Shown piece by piece: positions 7,358-13,606 of a stretch of DNA of 13,606 bases. The stretch spans positions 1 to 13,606 of the forward strand of contig SKID01000321.1 of assembly GCA_007116605.1 (NCBI GenBank). Direction: 5' to 3'. The translations under genes and the position numbers were made by a program. This DNA is from Tissierellia bacterium. Its GTDB lineage: Bacteria; Bacillota; Clostridia; Tissierellales; Dethiosulfatibacteraceae. The notes beneath the pieces are model-generated. The model saw only the letters and a program-made list of their open reading frames with translations. It was not told the origin of the DNA and did no database searches. How positions within the stretch are numbered: the stretch's first letter is position 1; every line of letters starts with the position of its first letter.

Positions 7358-9209
7358 ACTTTCCTAATTTATTATTTAACCACTGAATGGTCTCTTCTGG
7401 TTTCGTACCAGGACCAAAGAAAGCATCTACGCCAAGAAAACCTGCCCCTTCATCAGCAATTTTTTTCTCAAACATGGCATGTTCTTCTTCTTTTTCAGCA
7501 ATTCTACCACCAGCAATTAAGACAACTTCATCTCTTAGACCTAACTCTTTGAGTCTCTTATCCACTCGAGGGAATAGTTCCACAGCCATGCCCAGTAGAT
7601 TACTAATTCCAATGACTTTTGCCTTAGCTTCTGCTGCAATTTCCGCCACTGTTTCCGGAAGATTCATTCCTCTTAAGAAAATCACTTCGTAGCCAGCTTG
7701 CTCAATGGCTTCTTTAATCATATTAATTCCCATGACATGAGCATCTGCACCTACTGTTGCTAAGACTACTTTTTCCTTATGAATGACAGGTGCTTTTTCT
7801 TCTACTTTAATACCTGAAGTGGATATGGGCATTAATGATTTATCCACACCTAGGGGTGTATAACCATCAATATATCTTCTAATACCATCTTTGTCTCTAT
7901 GGGTTTTAACAAATCTTTTTAAATCCCATCCCCCTGCACGAGGTGTATCTAAAATGCCACTTTTGCCAGCTTCTACGATTAAATCAATCAACTCATGGTC
8001 TTCATACTGATTCCAGAAATCAACTGTGATTTCTTCAATGGTTAACAATTTATCTTTTTTAAGAGCAGCTGTTAAAACAGCCATGGCTTCAACTTGTATT
8101 TCTTTTTTCCTTTTCTCAATGGCAGGATCTTGTATGTCTACTCTATATACATTATCAAACACATTATGAGATGCCCAGATCGATTTAGCCATAGACTCAC
8201 CTGTTGGAATTCCAACATTTTCTGCTGCTTTAGGTCTATAGAAATTAGCACCTCCTAGTTTAGCGCTGACAGCCATTCTACCAAAGTGGGCTTGTTCTGC
8301 AATTAAATCAGCTGGTGGATTTTGGAATGTTTCTGGAACAACAATCAGAAACTCACTCCATGTAGACTCTCTAAAGGCCTTCATTAAAGCTAAATCTGCA
8401 ATGATATTGATGCCTGCTACATTCATCTGAATCCCACTAAGAGAAGGGTCTAATCCTGCTTTAATCGCTAATCCTTCTGACAATAAACACATAGCTAACG
8501 CCATACCATCTGTTCCCATAATATTATTGATGTGTTTGTGGGTGTCTAATTGGGCAAAAATATTGTTTTCAGCACATATTTGTATCGCTTTATAACCATT
8601 TTCAACTTTTCTTCTAAACTCATGTATTCCACGACCACCAAAGTGAACGTGAATAACAGGTCCAATATCTGTACCGTCAAAACCTGCTACTAGGGCATTC
8701 AACACGTTTAAGTGAGTAGTGTCTCCTGTTGCATTAATTCTCATAGGATGTACCGCACCGCCACCCATCTCCACATATTCTCTTTCACCTCTAGGCGTAA
8801 TTCCACCTTTTCCTCTAGATTGATTGATCAGCTCAATACCATCCAGTGGATCAATATGTCTTGTGGCTTCTGCATGAACAAAATGGAACATTTTAATCCC
8901 TAATTTTTCTGCCAAATCATACATTTTTGTAGATTCATTCCATGTTTCTTCGGAGGTATTTCTCCCTAGAATAGGATTCATAACCGGCATCCCTGTGACT
9001 AAAGCCTCTCTGCCTAATTCAGCAATGCGATGGCCACCTCTTTCCACACCAGCTACAACTCTTGGATAGGCATCTGGCAAATCATGGACAACACCTTCTT
9101 CATCTGCCCACGGCATTTTAACACCAAAAGCTTCTTCATAAGCTCTGATGCGTTCCATTTCTTCTCTAATAATTCTTTCAGTATTAGGTCTTGGTTTTTG
9201 ATTACTCAA
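7356..9209 (-). CDS. mgm: 2-methyleneglutarate mutase, adenosylcobalamin-dependent
   Basis: This single-chain carbon-skeleton mutase is predicted to interconvert 2-methyleneglutarate and (R)-3-methylitaconate by a radical mechanism. From the TTG at 9209 it has 617 residues, near the roughly 614 I recall for E. barkeri. The first 450 or so residues are the TIM-barrel substrate domain. The C-terminal Rossmann-like B12 domain carries the base-off/His-on signature DAHVMG (about 489-494), then 41 residues to SNL, then 28 to GG, and ends with FFGPGT. His491 is the predicted lower cobalt ligand. Two starts are possible. A GTG at 9218 lies inside the only good ribosome binding site, GAGGTG (9216-9221); the TTG at 9209 has that site six bases upstream, so I prefer it. 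The gene overlaps the end of dmdB by 8 nt. Confidence 0.94.
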   Translation of the reverse strand: MSNQKPRPNTERIIREEMERIRAYEEAFGVKMPWADEEGVVHDLPDAYPRVVAGVERGGHRIAELGREALVTGMPVMNPILGRNTSEETWNESTKMYDLAEKLGIKMFHFVHAEATRHIDPLDGIELINQSRGKGGITPRGEREYVEMGGGAVHPMRINATGDTTHLNVLNALVAGFDGTDIGPVIHVHFGGRGIHEFRRKVENGYKAIQICAENNIFAQLDTHKHINNIMGTDGMALAMCLLSEGLAIKAGLDPSLSGIQMNVAGINIIADLALMKAFRESTWSEFLIVVPETFQNPPADLIAEQAHFGRMAVSAKLGGANFYRPKAAENVGIPTGESMAKSIWASHNVFDNVYRVDIQDPAIEKRKKEIQVEAMAVLTAALKKDKLLTIEEITVDFWNQYEDHELIDLIVEAGKSGILDTPRAGGWDLKRFVKTHRDKDGIRRYIDGYTPLGVDKSLMPISTSGIKVEEKAPVIHKEKVVLATVGADAHVMGINMIKEAIEQAGYEVIFLRGMNLPETVAEIAAEAKAKVIGISNLLGMAVELFPRVDKRLKELGLRDEVVLIAGGRIAEKEEEHAMFEKKIADEGAGFLGVDAFFGPGTKPEETIQWLNNKLGK

Positions 9210-9726
9210 TGTCTTCACCTCGTGATTTTAATATATTTCTTACTTTTTCAATCAAGCCACCTGCCGCTAATGTATCATAAGTAGCTTGAGATAAGGGTTC
9301 AATTGGATACTCTTTACTTGTTGAAACATTCTTCAACAATGCTTTTTCAATATCTAATTCAAAAATGTCCCCATCTTGACTTTCTTGTTTAATTCTTGCA
9401 ATGTCTTGACAGATGACAACGGGTAAACCAATATTAATGGCATTCTTTCTAAAAATCCTGGCATATGATGAAGCAATAATTGCCCCCAGGCCTGTATGCT
9501 TAAGGGCTAGTGGCGCTTGTTCTCTGGATGAACCGCAACCAAAATTATCTTCTGCTATGATAAGATCACCATCAGATACTTCTTCGGCAAAATCTTGACG
9601 ATTACTACCTTTTAAAGCAAATTGACCTAATTCTTCAGGAGGTGCTGACATGGCATAGCCTGGTAAGATTTGGTCTGTATCAATATTTTCTCCGAAAAAA
9701 AAGCTTTTCCCTTTAATTTTCTCCAT
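9202..9726 (-). CDS. dmdB: 2,3-dimethylmalate dehydratase, small subunit (aconitase swivel domain)
   Basis: This 174-residue subunit pairs with DmdA to hydrate 2,3-dimethylmaleate to (2R,3S)-2,3-dimethylmalate. It is the LeuD-like swivel domain of the aconitase family. The visible signatures are ENIDTDQILPG (13-23), the GCGSSRE substrate-binding loop (63-69) and YARIFRKNAINIGLP (88-102). The ATG at 9726 is chosen because GGAGG lies exactly six bases upstream. A TTG at 9732 would directly abut that site. The start overlaps the end of dmdA by 14 nt, which favours coupled translation of the two subunits in equal amounts. On sequence alone it could be the small subunit of isopropylmalate or homoaconitate dehydratase, but the operon contains no leucine or lysine genes. 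Confidence 0.93.
   Translation of the reverse strand: MEKIKGKSFFFGENIDTDQILPGYAMSAPPEELGQFALKGSNRQDFAEEVSDGDLIIAEDNFGCGSSREQAPLALKHTGLGAIIASSYARIFRKNAINIGLPVVICQDIARIKQESQDGDIFELDIEKALLKNVSTSKEYPIEPLSQATYDTLAAGGLIEKVRNILKSRGEDIE
9216..9221 (-). promoter_or_regulatory. RBS deciding the mgm start
   Basis: GAGGTG is followed by a 6-nt spacer and TTG (9209). The alternative GTG (9218) is part of the site itself and has no purine-rich site of its own. Either choice leaves the catalytic domains intact. Confidence 0.55.
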
Positions 9727-10933
9727 CTTCAACCTCCAAAGGCATCACTGTACCTGGTCTAGTGATATACCCCAGTACGGCGCTTTCCGCAACCACACGA
9801 GGAGAGGCTAAATAAATGCTCGCCTCTTTATGCCCCATTCTACCAGGGAAATTTCTATTAGTGGATGATACGGCTACATCATCTTTACTCAGCAAGCCTT
9901 GATGGGCTCCAAAGCAGGGTCCACAGCCTGGATTTGTCACGATAGCTCCTGCATTTCTAAAAATCTTAGTTAAACCCTCATCATCCATTCTTTCTGCAAT
10001 AGATTTAGACGCTGGGAAAACAATCATGGTCACGTTTTTCGCAATTTTTTTGTCTCTAAGTACTTCTGCTGCGATTTTCATATCTGAATAGCGTCCATTT
10101 GTACAACTACCTAAAACAGCTTGATTAATCTTCACTTCTTCGATTTCTTCAATCGGTTTTACATTCCCTGGTGATGACGGACATGCTGCACAAGGAACAA
10201 TGGCTTCTGCCTGTATGATATGCTCCACAGCAACAGGTCCAATAGGTTCATCCCCTTGATCAATATATCCAATCATGGCACCCATTTCTATCATCATATT
10301 AGAAAGAGTCATTTTGTCATCTTGAGTCATTTCATGTATGCAATTTCCTGTGAAAATCACAGCTTTATCAGTAAATCCATTAGTGCCAAACTTGCCAATC
10401 ACATGCAAAATGACATCTTTCGCATAAACCCCTTTGTTTAAGGTTCCAACAATGTGAATGAGTTCAGTAGAAGGGACTTCAATATCGATGCTTCCTAGTG
10501 CCATAACTGCCGCCATTTCTGTAGAACCTACTGGAATAGCCACAGCTCCTAAAGCTCCTGCAGTACAAGTATGGGAATCTGCTCCTACAATAATATCTCC
10601 TTTTTTGTATAACCCTTCTTCTTTGATAATTTGATGGATCACCCCTTCACTTCTTCCAAAGTAATGGACTCCAAATGCATCGGAAAAATCTTCTAAGGCT
10701 TTATGCTGTAATCTAGAATTAACGCTTGAACAAGGAACATTATGATCTGAGACCAATGCAATTTTTTTAGGATCATACACTTTAGACACACCAATCTTAT
10801 AAAATTGCTCAATAGCCATTGGTGCGGTGACATCATGACCGATGGCTAAATCAACAGATACCGTCAGCTCTTCCCCTACGGTGACTGTATCTTTCCCTGC
10901 ATGTTTTGCTATGATTTTTTCAATAACATTCAT
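9713..10933 (-). CDS. dmdA: 2,3-dimethylmalate dehydratase, large subunit (aconitase family, [4Fe-4S])
   Basis: This 406-residue subunit belongs to the LeuC-like branch of the aconitase family. It carries the cluster ligands Cys277 (GSCTNG) and Cys337/Cys340 (GCGPC), plus DHNVP (63-67), GADSHTCTAGALG (117-129) and SSTNRNFPGRMG (356-367). The labile [4Fe-4S] cluster acts as Lewis acid in reversible hydration of 2,3-dimethylmaleate. A longer frame reaches an ATG at 10987, but that start lies inside hmd and adds 18 residues unlike the family. The ATG at 10933 has GAGGGAG seven bases upstream and gives the typical MNVIEKII opening. The gene lies 14 nt after hmd. Isopropylmalate or homoaconitate dehydratase is the family alternative; the neighbours argue for DmdA. 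Confidence 0.94.
   Translation of the reverse strand: MNVIEKIIAKHAGKDTVTVGEELTVSVDLAIGHDVTAPMAIEQFYKIGVSKVYDPKKIALVSDHNVPCSSVNSRLQHKALEDFSDAFGVHYFGRSEGVIHQIIKEEGLYKKGDIIVGADSHTCTAGALGAVAIPVGSTEMAAVMALGSIDIEVPSTELIHIVGTLNKGVYAKDVILHVIGKFGTNGFTDKAVIFTGNCIHEMTQDDKMTLSNMMIEMGAMIGYIDQGDEPIGPVAVEHIIQAEAIVPCAACPSSPGNVKPIEEIEEVKINQAVLGSCTNGRYSDMKIAAEVLRDKKIAKNVTMIVFPASKSIAERMDDEGLTKIFRNAGAIVTNPGCGPCFGAHQGLLSKDDVAVSSTNRNFPGRMGHKEASIYLASPRVVAESAVLGYITRPGTVMPLEVEDGEN
9733..9737 (-). promoter_or_regulatory. RBS deciding the dmdB start
   Basis: GGAGG with a 6-nt spacer to the ATG at 9726, located inside the 3' end of dmdA. Confidence 0.8.
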
Positions 10934-10940
10934 TGGTTCA

Positions 10941-10947
10941 CTCCCTC
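10941..10947 (-). promoter_or_regulatory. RBS deciding the dmdA start
   Basis: GAGGGAG with a 7-nt spacer to the ATG at 10933. It sits immediately after the hmd stop codon and rules against the in-frame ATG at 10987 inside hmd. Confidence 0.8.
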
Positions 10948-12372
10948 TTATTGATCTCCTACTGCAATTCCTAATTGTTTTGCCCATTTAATTGCTTCTT
11001 CTTTGGAAGGATAGGCATCCCTAATGACAATTCGACCGCCACCACGATTTAATGTATCAATCATCACTGTATCATTTTCTGTCTCTATTGTAATTTTTTG
11101 AATGCCGTAATCTTCTCCCATAACCACGTTTACATCGATACCTAGCTCTTTCATTTTATCAATGCCTTCTTTATACATTTCATAGTCAGATGTGGGAGAA
11201 CCAAATACGGAACCCATTATGATACCTGGAATATTAATCCCTCTTCTTGCAAACAATTCTGGATATAATTCAATGGTCACCTTTTTGATAGATCCTTTAC
11301 CTTTTGCCAAATAATGAGCTACCCGTGCAGCATTTGTTGGTGAACCTACCGCTTGAGAACTTCCCCCCACCACTGCTTGTCCTAAAGTATTTGTTATAGG
11401 ACTCGTTCCAGACGCCATTTTTTTAGCTTTCTCTTTTGCCTTTTCTAATGTTTCAATCATCTCTGCCTTTTCTGCTTTTTTCACTTCTTCTGTGATAAGC
11501 TGTTCAACTTCTTCCTTAGTCTTAAAGAATGGTTTTAAGTATTCTCCAACAACTGGTACCACTTCTTTTGCAGATATTGGATGTACTTCTGCCGCCATGA
11601 CCAACATCACATCGATGGGTACATTAACTTCTATATCCGTATGCAATGCTAATCCCGCTGATAGATTTCCAATTAAAATCGCTCCACCAATATGTGTTCC
11701 ACACAAACCAGGCACCATGACTCTTGGTGTACAGGGCACTGCGATTGTTGGGGAAATGGCTAATACCATTGCTCTTTCCATATCTTTAGGTGAGCCATTT
11801 TTCATGGCAACAACTGCAGCAGCAACAGCAGTTGCACCTGCCCCAAATCCTTCCATATTACATCCAGTGGTGGTTTTGCCTACTCTGAAATAAGAACCTA
11901 CTTTAAGCATCAATGCTGCCATTTCAGCCACTTGATTTTCATCATAACCACATACTTGCATTGCTCTAACAAACCCAGTATAAGGGCAAGAATCTCCAGT
12001 TCCTGCACAAGGGTTTAATCCAATAACATGATTGCCGACTTGAGCAGCTAATGTATAAATAAGTGCTTTGTTTATAAAATCGTCTTGGAAAAGGACCACT
12101 TCTCCATTTTTTGTTAGGTCATTGCCTACCGTTCCCATAATAGGACTATATCCGTCTCTTAAGCCAATTTCTATCGCTTTTAAATTATGGGCTAGTTCGT
12201 CCATGACTTTAGCTAATACTTCTTCTTTTGTCATTTTGGATCTAATCATGGCTTCTTCAATGACCACATCTACCACACGAGTTTGTGTAGATTCTGCTAT
12301 CTCTAATACTTCTCCGATAGTCAGTGGCATTTTTTCATGGATTAGTCTTTGAATTTCTTGATTATTTTTCAC
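10948..12372 (-). CDS. hmd: 2-(hydroxymethyl)glutarate dehydratase, serine-dehydratase-like [4Fe-4S] protein
   Basis: This 474-residue protein is predicted to dehydrate (S)-2-(hydroxymethyl)glutarate to 2-methyleneglutarate. The first 300 or so residues resemble the alpha domain of Fe-S L-serine dehydratases. Likely cluster cysteines are Cys171 (TTTGCNMEG), Cys214 (VPCTPR) and Cys224 (PGLCGTH); Cys122 and Cys129 lie in the substrate-loop region NPCAGTGDSC. Residues from about 325 on resemble the serine dehydratase beta domain: VGGSSQAVGSPTNAAR replaces the usual SSSHTxGP motif, and NRGGGRIVI corresponds to the SVGGG element. The order alpha then beta is reversed compared with E. coli SdaA. 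Loss of the SSSHT motif fits a substrate without the serine amino group. It starts at a GTG with GGAGG six bases upstream and overlaps hgd by 11 nt. In E. barkeri this function is predicted. Confidence 0.88.
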   Translation of the reverse strand: MKNNQEIQRLIHEKMPLTIGEVLEIAESTQTRVVDVVIEEAMIRSKMTKEEVLAKVMDELAHNLKAIEIGLRDGYSPIMGTVGNDLTKNGEVVLFQDDFINKALIYTLAAQVGNHVIGLNPCAGTGDSCPYTGFVRAMQVCGYDENQVAEMAALMLKVGSYFRVGKTTTGCNMEGFGAGATAVAAAVVAMKNGSPKDMERAMVLAISPTIAVPCTPRVMVPGLCGTHIGGAILIGNLSAGLALHTDIEVNVPIDVMLVMAAEVHPISAKEVVPVVGEYLKPFFKTKEEVEQLITEEVKKAEKAEMIETLEKAKEKAKKMASGTSPITNTLGQAVVGGSSQAVGSPTNAARVAHYLAKGKGSIKKVTIELYPELFARRGINIPGIIMGSVFGSPTSDYEMYKEGIDKMKELGIDVNVVMGEDYGIQKITIETENDTVMIDTLNRGGGRIVIRDAYPSKEEAIKWAKQLGIAVGDQ

Positions 12373-13255
12373 TTCTAACCTCCGTTTTTCCCCATTTTTC
12401 GAATAATTGAATCACCGAAGAAATATCTCTATCTCCTAATCCTTCTGCTCTGGCAGCTTCAAACATTTGTTGAGATAAAGTACCACATATCAAAGGATAC
12501 TGTAAATCTTTTGCTGTATCTATTGCTAACTGTAAATCTTTATACATTAAATCTACCATAAACCCTGGGTCAAAATGACCTTTTGAAATATATTTCTCAT
12601 ACTTGGCAGTCAATGCATACGATCCACCTGAACTTTTACTAATAATGTCAAACATAATATCTGGATCAAGCCCTGCTTTTTTTCCTAATACTAATGCTTC
12701 TGCAGTGGCGACCATATTGATACCTAACAATAAGTTGTTAACCGCTTTAATGGTATCTCCTGCGCCCACATCACCCACATGCTTAATGTCTTTTCCAACG
12801 GACTCAAGTAGCGGCATCACTTTTTCAATCACTTTTTTGTCTCCACCTGCCATAATGGTCAAGGTTCCTTTAGCTGCGCCTTCAGCTCCTCCACTGACAG
12901 GTGCATCAATGACAGAGATATTTTTTTCTTTAGCCATACTGCTGATTTTACGAATGGTCTTGGGTGTAATACTACTTAAGTCAACAATGATGCCATTTTC
13001 TCTCAGCCCAGACAAAACACCTTGCTCGCCTAAAACCACACTTTCAACGATAGCTGAATTGGGTAATGATGTCATGACTACATCAGATTGTTTTGCTACC
13101 TCTTCAGGAGAATCTCCTTTTTGAGCACCTGCTTGCACTAACGCATCAACGTTTTCCCGAACAACATCATAAACTGTCAACTCATATCCAGCTTTTAAAA
13201 CATTTAATGCCATGCTTTTCCCCATAACACCTAATCCAATAAATCCTATTTTCAT
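12362..13255 (-). CDS. hgd: 2-(hydroxymethyl)glutarate dehydrogenase (3-hydroxyisobutyrate dehydrogenase family)
   Basis: This 297-residue dehydrogenase is predicted to reduce (S)-2-formylglutarate to (S)-2-(hydroxymethyl)glutarate with NADH. The N-terminal Rossmann domain has GLGVMG (7-12). Asp30 at the end of the second strand (TVYDVV) favours NADH over NADPH. DAPVSGGAEGA (117-127) is the substrate-binding signature, and Lys170 in the TIKAVNN stretch is the expected catalytic lysine, with Asn174 nearby. The C-terminal half is the helical dimerisation domain of the family. The ATG follows AAAGGAG with an 8-nt spacer. This is the first gene of the operon, about 38 nt downstream of the predicted start of the sigma-54 promoter. 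A tartronate-semialdehyde or hydroxyisobutyrate dehydrogenase would look alike; context decides. Confidence 0.93.
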   Translation of the reverse strand: MKIGFIGLGVMGKSMALNVLKAGYELTVYDVVRENVDALVQAGAQKGDSPEEVAKQSDVVMTSLPNSAIVESVVLGEQGVLSGLRENGIIVDLSSITPKTIRKISSMAKEKNISVIDAPVSGGAEGAAKGTLTIMAGGDKKVIEKVMPLLESVGKDIKHVGDVGAGDTIKAVNNLLLGINMVATAEALVLGKKAGLDPDIMFDIISKSSGGSYALTAKYEKYISKGHFDPGFMVDLMYKDLQLAIDTAKDLQYPLICGTLSQQMFEAARAEGLGDRDISSVIQLFEKWGKTEVRSEK

Positions 13256-13303
13256 GTCTTAGACTCCTTTTTTTACATTTTAGTTTTCATCACATAAATA
13301 ACA

Positions 13304-13320
13304 TGCAAACCTTGTGCCAA
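13304..13320 (-). promoter_or_regulatory. Sigma-54 (RpoN) -24/-12 promoter of the nicotinate operon
   Basis: The minus strand reads TTGGCACAAGGTTTGCA. It matches the sigma-54 consensus TTGGCAC-N5-TTGC(A/T) at every conserved base and has the required spacing between the GG and GC pairs. Transcription would start near 13293, leaving a leader of about 38 nt with an AAAGGAG ribosome binding site ahead of hgd. A sigma-54 promoter needs an AAA+ enhancer-binding protein; none is encoded here. A short dyad (CTTG-TGC-CAAG, 13311-13321) overlaps the -24 element and may be chance. Confidence 0.82.
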
Positions 13321-13389
13321 GTTTTTGATTTGTGTCAAGGATTAAATCGTAACTTTGCTGCTTAGTATTGGATCCTTTGCTTTTATATG

Positions 13390-13403
13390 GATACCCCAGT
13401 ATC
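13390..13403. promoter_or_regulatory. Candidate activator half-site dyad 1 (GATAC-CCCA-GTATC)
   Basis: Perfect 5-bp inverted repeat with a 4-bp centre in repeat unit 1, about 104 bp upstream of the predicted transcription start. I infer that it is an enhancer-binding-protein site. Confidence 0.5.
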
Positions 13404-13439
13404 TCCCTGCTTAGTATTTAGACCCTTTGCTTTTATATG

Positions 13440-13453
13440 GATACCGCAGTATC
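13440..13453. promoter_or_regulatory. Candidate activator half-site dyad 2 (GATAC-CGCA-GTATC)
   Basis: The same perfect dyad in repeat unit 2, centred 50 bp from dyad 1. Its centre differs by one base, so the arms are conserved while the middle varies. Confidence 0.5.
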
Positions 13454-13484
13454 TCCCTGCTTAGTATTTAGACCCTTTGTTGTG

Positions 13485-13498
13485 GATACAACTGCATC
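13485..13498. promoter_or_regulatory. Candidate activator half-site dyad 3 (GATAC-AACT-GCATC)
   Basis: Degenerate version in repeat unit 3, with one mismatch between the arms, centred 45 bp from dyad 2. Its flanks have diverged from units 1 and 2 but the dyad is still recognisable, which suggests selection on it. Confidence 0.4.
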
Positions 13499-13511
13499 TT
13501 CGTTGCTTAGT

Positions 13512-13560
13512 ATTGAATCCTTTGTTTTTATTAACTATCAAAGGAAACAAAGAATCCAAT
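13512..13560. repeat. Imperfect inverted repeat: fourth repeat unit facing an inverted partial copy
   Basis: The arms 13512-13527 and 13545-13560 pair at 14 of 16 positions around a 17-nt centre. The right arm, read on the minus strand (ATTGGATTCTTTGTTT), is another copy of the repeat-unit start in opposite orientation. There is no T-run directly after either arm, so it does not look like an intrinsic terminator. Confidence 0.65.
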
Positions 13561-13606
13561 AATGCGCATCTCAGAAGCATGTTGCATCCTTTTTTAACTA
13601 AAGCAA

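Larger units (their letters stand above)
13359..13527. repeat. Tandem array of about 49-bp direct repeats (three full units plus a partial fourth)
   Basis: Units begin with TGCTTAGTATT at 13359, 13408, 13458 and 13504, giving periods of 49, 50 and 46 bp. The first two units are almost identical throughout. The third diverges in its second half, and the fourth keeps only the first 24 or so bases. Each full unit contains GATAC-N4-G(T/C)ATC, centred near 13396, 13446 and 13491, roughly 100, 150 and 200 bp upstream of the predicted start. The spacing is close to whole helical turns for the first pair. This is the expected position of enhancer sites for a sigma-54 activator; the array is not CRISPR because there are no unique spacers. 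Confidence 0.85.
13256..13606. other. Non-coding control region upstream of the operon
   Basis: This 351-bp stretch has no credible coding frame on either strand. It contains the leader and ribosome binding site of hgd, the sigma-54 promoter, the direct-repeat array and the inverted repeat. The last 46 bases to the window edge hold only short GCATC-type words and a T-run, and I can assign nothing there. No cobalamin riboswitch or T-box elements are visible, and the predicted leader is too short for one. Confidence 0.8.

Noticed and set aside
9202..10933. LeuCD (isopropylmalate isomerase)
   Set aside because: The fold is the same, but there are no leucine biosynthesis genes nearby and the pathway neighbours require a dimethylmalate dehydratase.
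10934..10987. N-terminal extension of DmdA from an ATG at 10987
   Set aside because: It lies inside hmd, has no ribosome binding site, and adds 18 basic residues unlike the family. GAGGGAG before 10933 marks the real start.
217..13124. Many plus-strand open frames of 60-170 codons
   Set aside because: They are antisense to well-supported minus-strand genes, lack ribosome binding sites and recognisable motifs, and have atypical compositions such as Ser/Pro/Phe-rich tracts.
13256..13304. Cobalamin riboswitch controlling the B12 enzyme operon
   Set aside because: The predicted leader is only about 38 nt and no B12-box-like sequence is seen.
13333..13338. Sigma-70 -35 box (TTGACA on the minus strand)
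   Set aside because: No acceptable -10 hexamer lies 16-18 nt downstream, whereas the sigma-54 element just after it is complete.
13359..13560. CRISPR-like array
   Set aside because: The whole unit is repeated, including what would be the spacer, and periods vary from 46 to 50 bp. There are no unique spacers and no cas genes.
13512..13560. Intrinsic terminator
   Set aside because: The stem is long but AT-rich and imperfect, the loop is 17 nt, and no T-run follows directly on either strand.

Overview
The window holds one tightly packed operon on the minus strand. It encodes nearly the whole anaerobic nicotinate fermentation pathway, as worked out in Eubacterium barkeri. The AT-rich DNA, strong GGAGG-type ribosome binding sites, low-GC codon use and oxygen-sensitive enzymes (ferredoxin-type reductase, serine-dehydratase-like Fe-S dehydratase, B12 mutase) point to an anaerobic Firmicute of the class Clostridia. 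The species cannot be named from this sequence.

Layout, in the direction of transcription (high to low coordinates). Positions 13256-13606 are a non-coding control region. It holds a near-perfect sigma-54 (-24/-12) promoter at 13304-13320 and, behind it, a tandem array of about 49-bp repeats (13359-13527) ending in a partial inverted copy. The genes follow in this order: 2-(hydroxymethyl)glutarate dehydrogenase (hgd), a serine-dehydratase-like 2-(hydroxymethyl)glutarate dehydratase (hmd), the two subunits of 2,3-dimethylmalate dehydratase (dmdA, dmdB), B12-dependent 2-methyleneglutarate mutase (mgm), 3-methylitaconate isomerase (mii), a MutL/GlmL-type ATPase, 2,3-dimethylmalate lyase (dml), enamidase (ena), 6-hydroxynicotinate reductase (hnr), a UPF0280/ApbE-superfamily protein, and the start of a DUF1185 'amino acid synthesis' family gene cut by the left edge. 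Every junction is an overlap or a gap of at most 28 nt, and no internal terminator is visible.

How the genes work together: Hnr reduces 6-hydroxynicotinate to 1,4,5,6-tetrahydro-6-oxonicotinate. Enamidase hydrolyses this to ammonia and 2-formylglutarate, and Hgd reduces that to 2-(hydroxymethyl)glutarate. Hmd removes water to give 2-methyleneglutarate, Mgm rearranges it to 3-methylitaconate, and Mii isomerises that to 2,3-dimethylmaleate. DmdAB hydrates it to 2,3-dimethylmalate, and Dml splits this into pyruvate and propionate. The nicotinate dehydrogenase genes for the first step (ndhFSLM in E. barkeri) are not in the window and may lie to the left.

The least explained parts are the sigma-54 promoter with its repeat array (probably enhancer sites), the UPF0280 protein directly behind hnr (candidate flavin transferase for the covalently flavinylated Hnr), the DUF1185 gene, the dedicated MutL-like ATPase, and the alpha-then-beta domain order of Hmd, which is the reverse of single-chain serine dehydratases such as E. 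coli SdaA.
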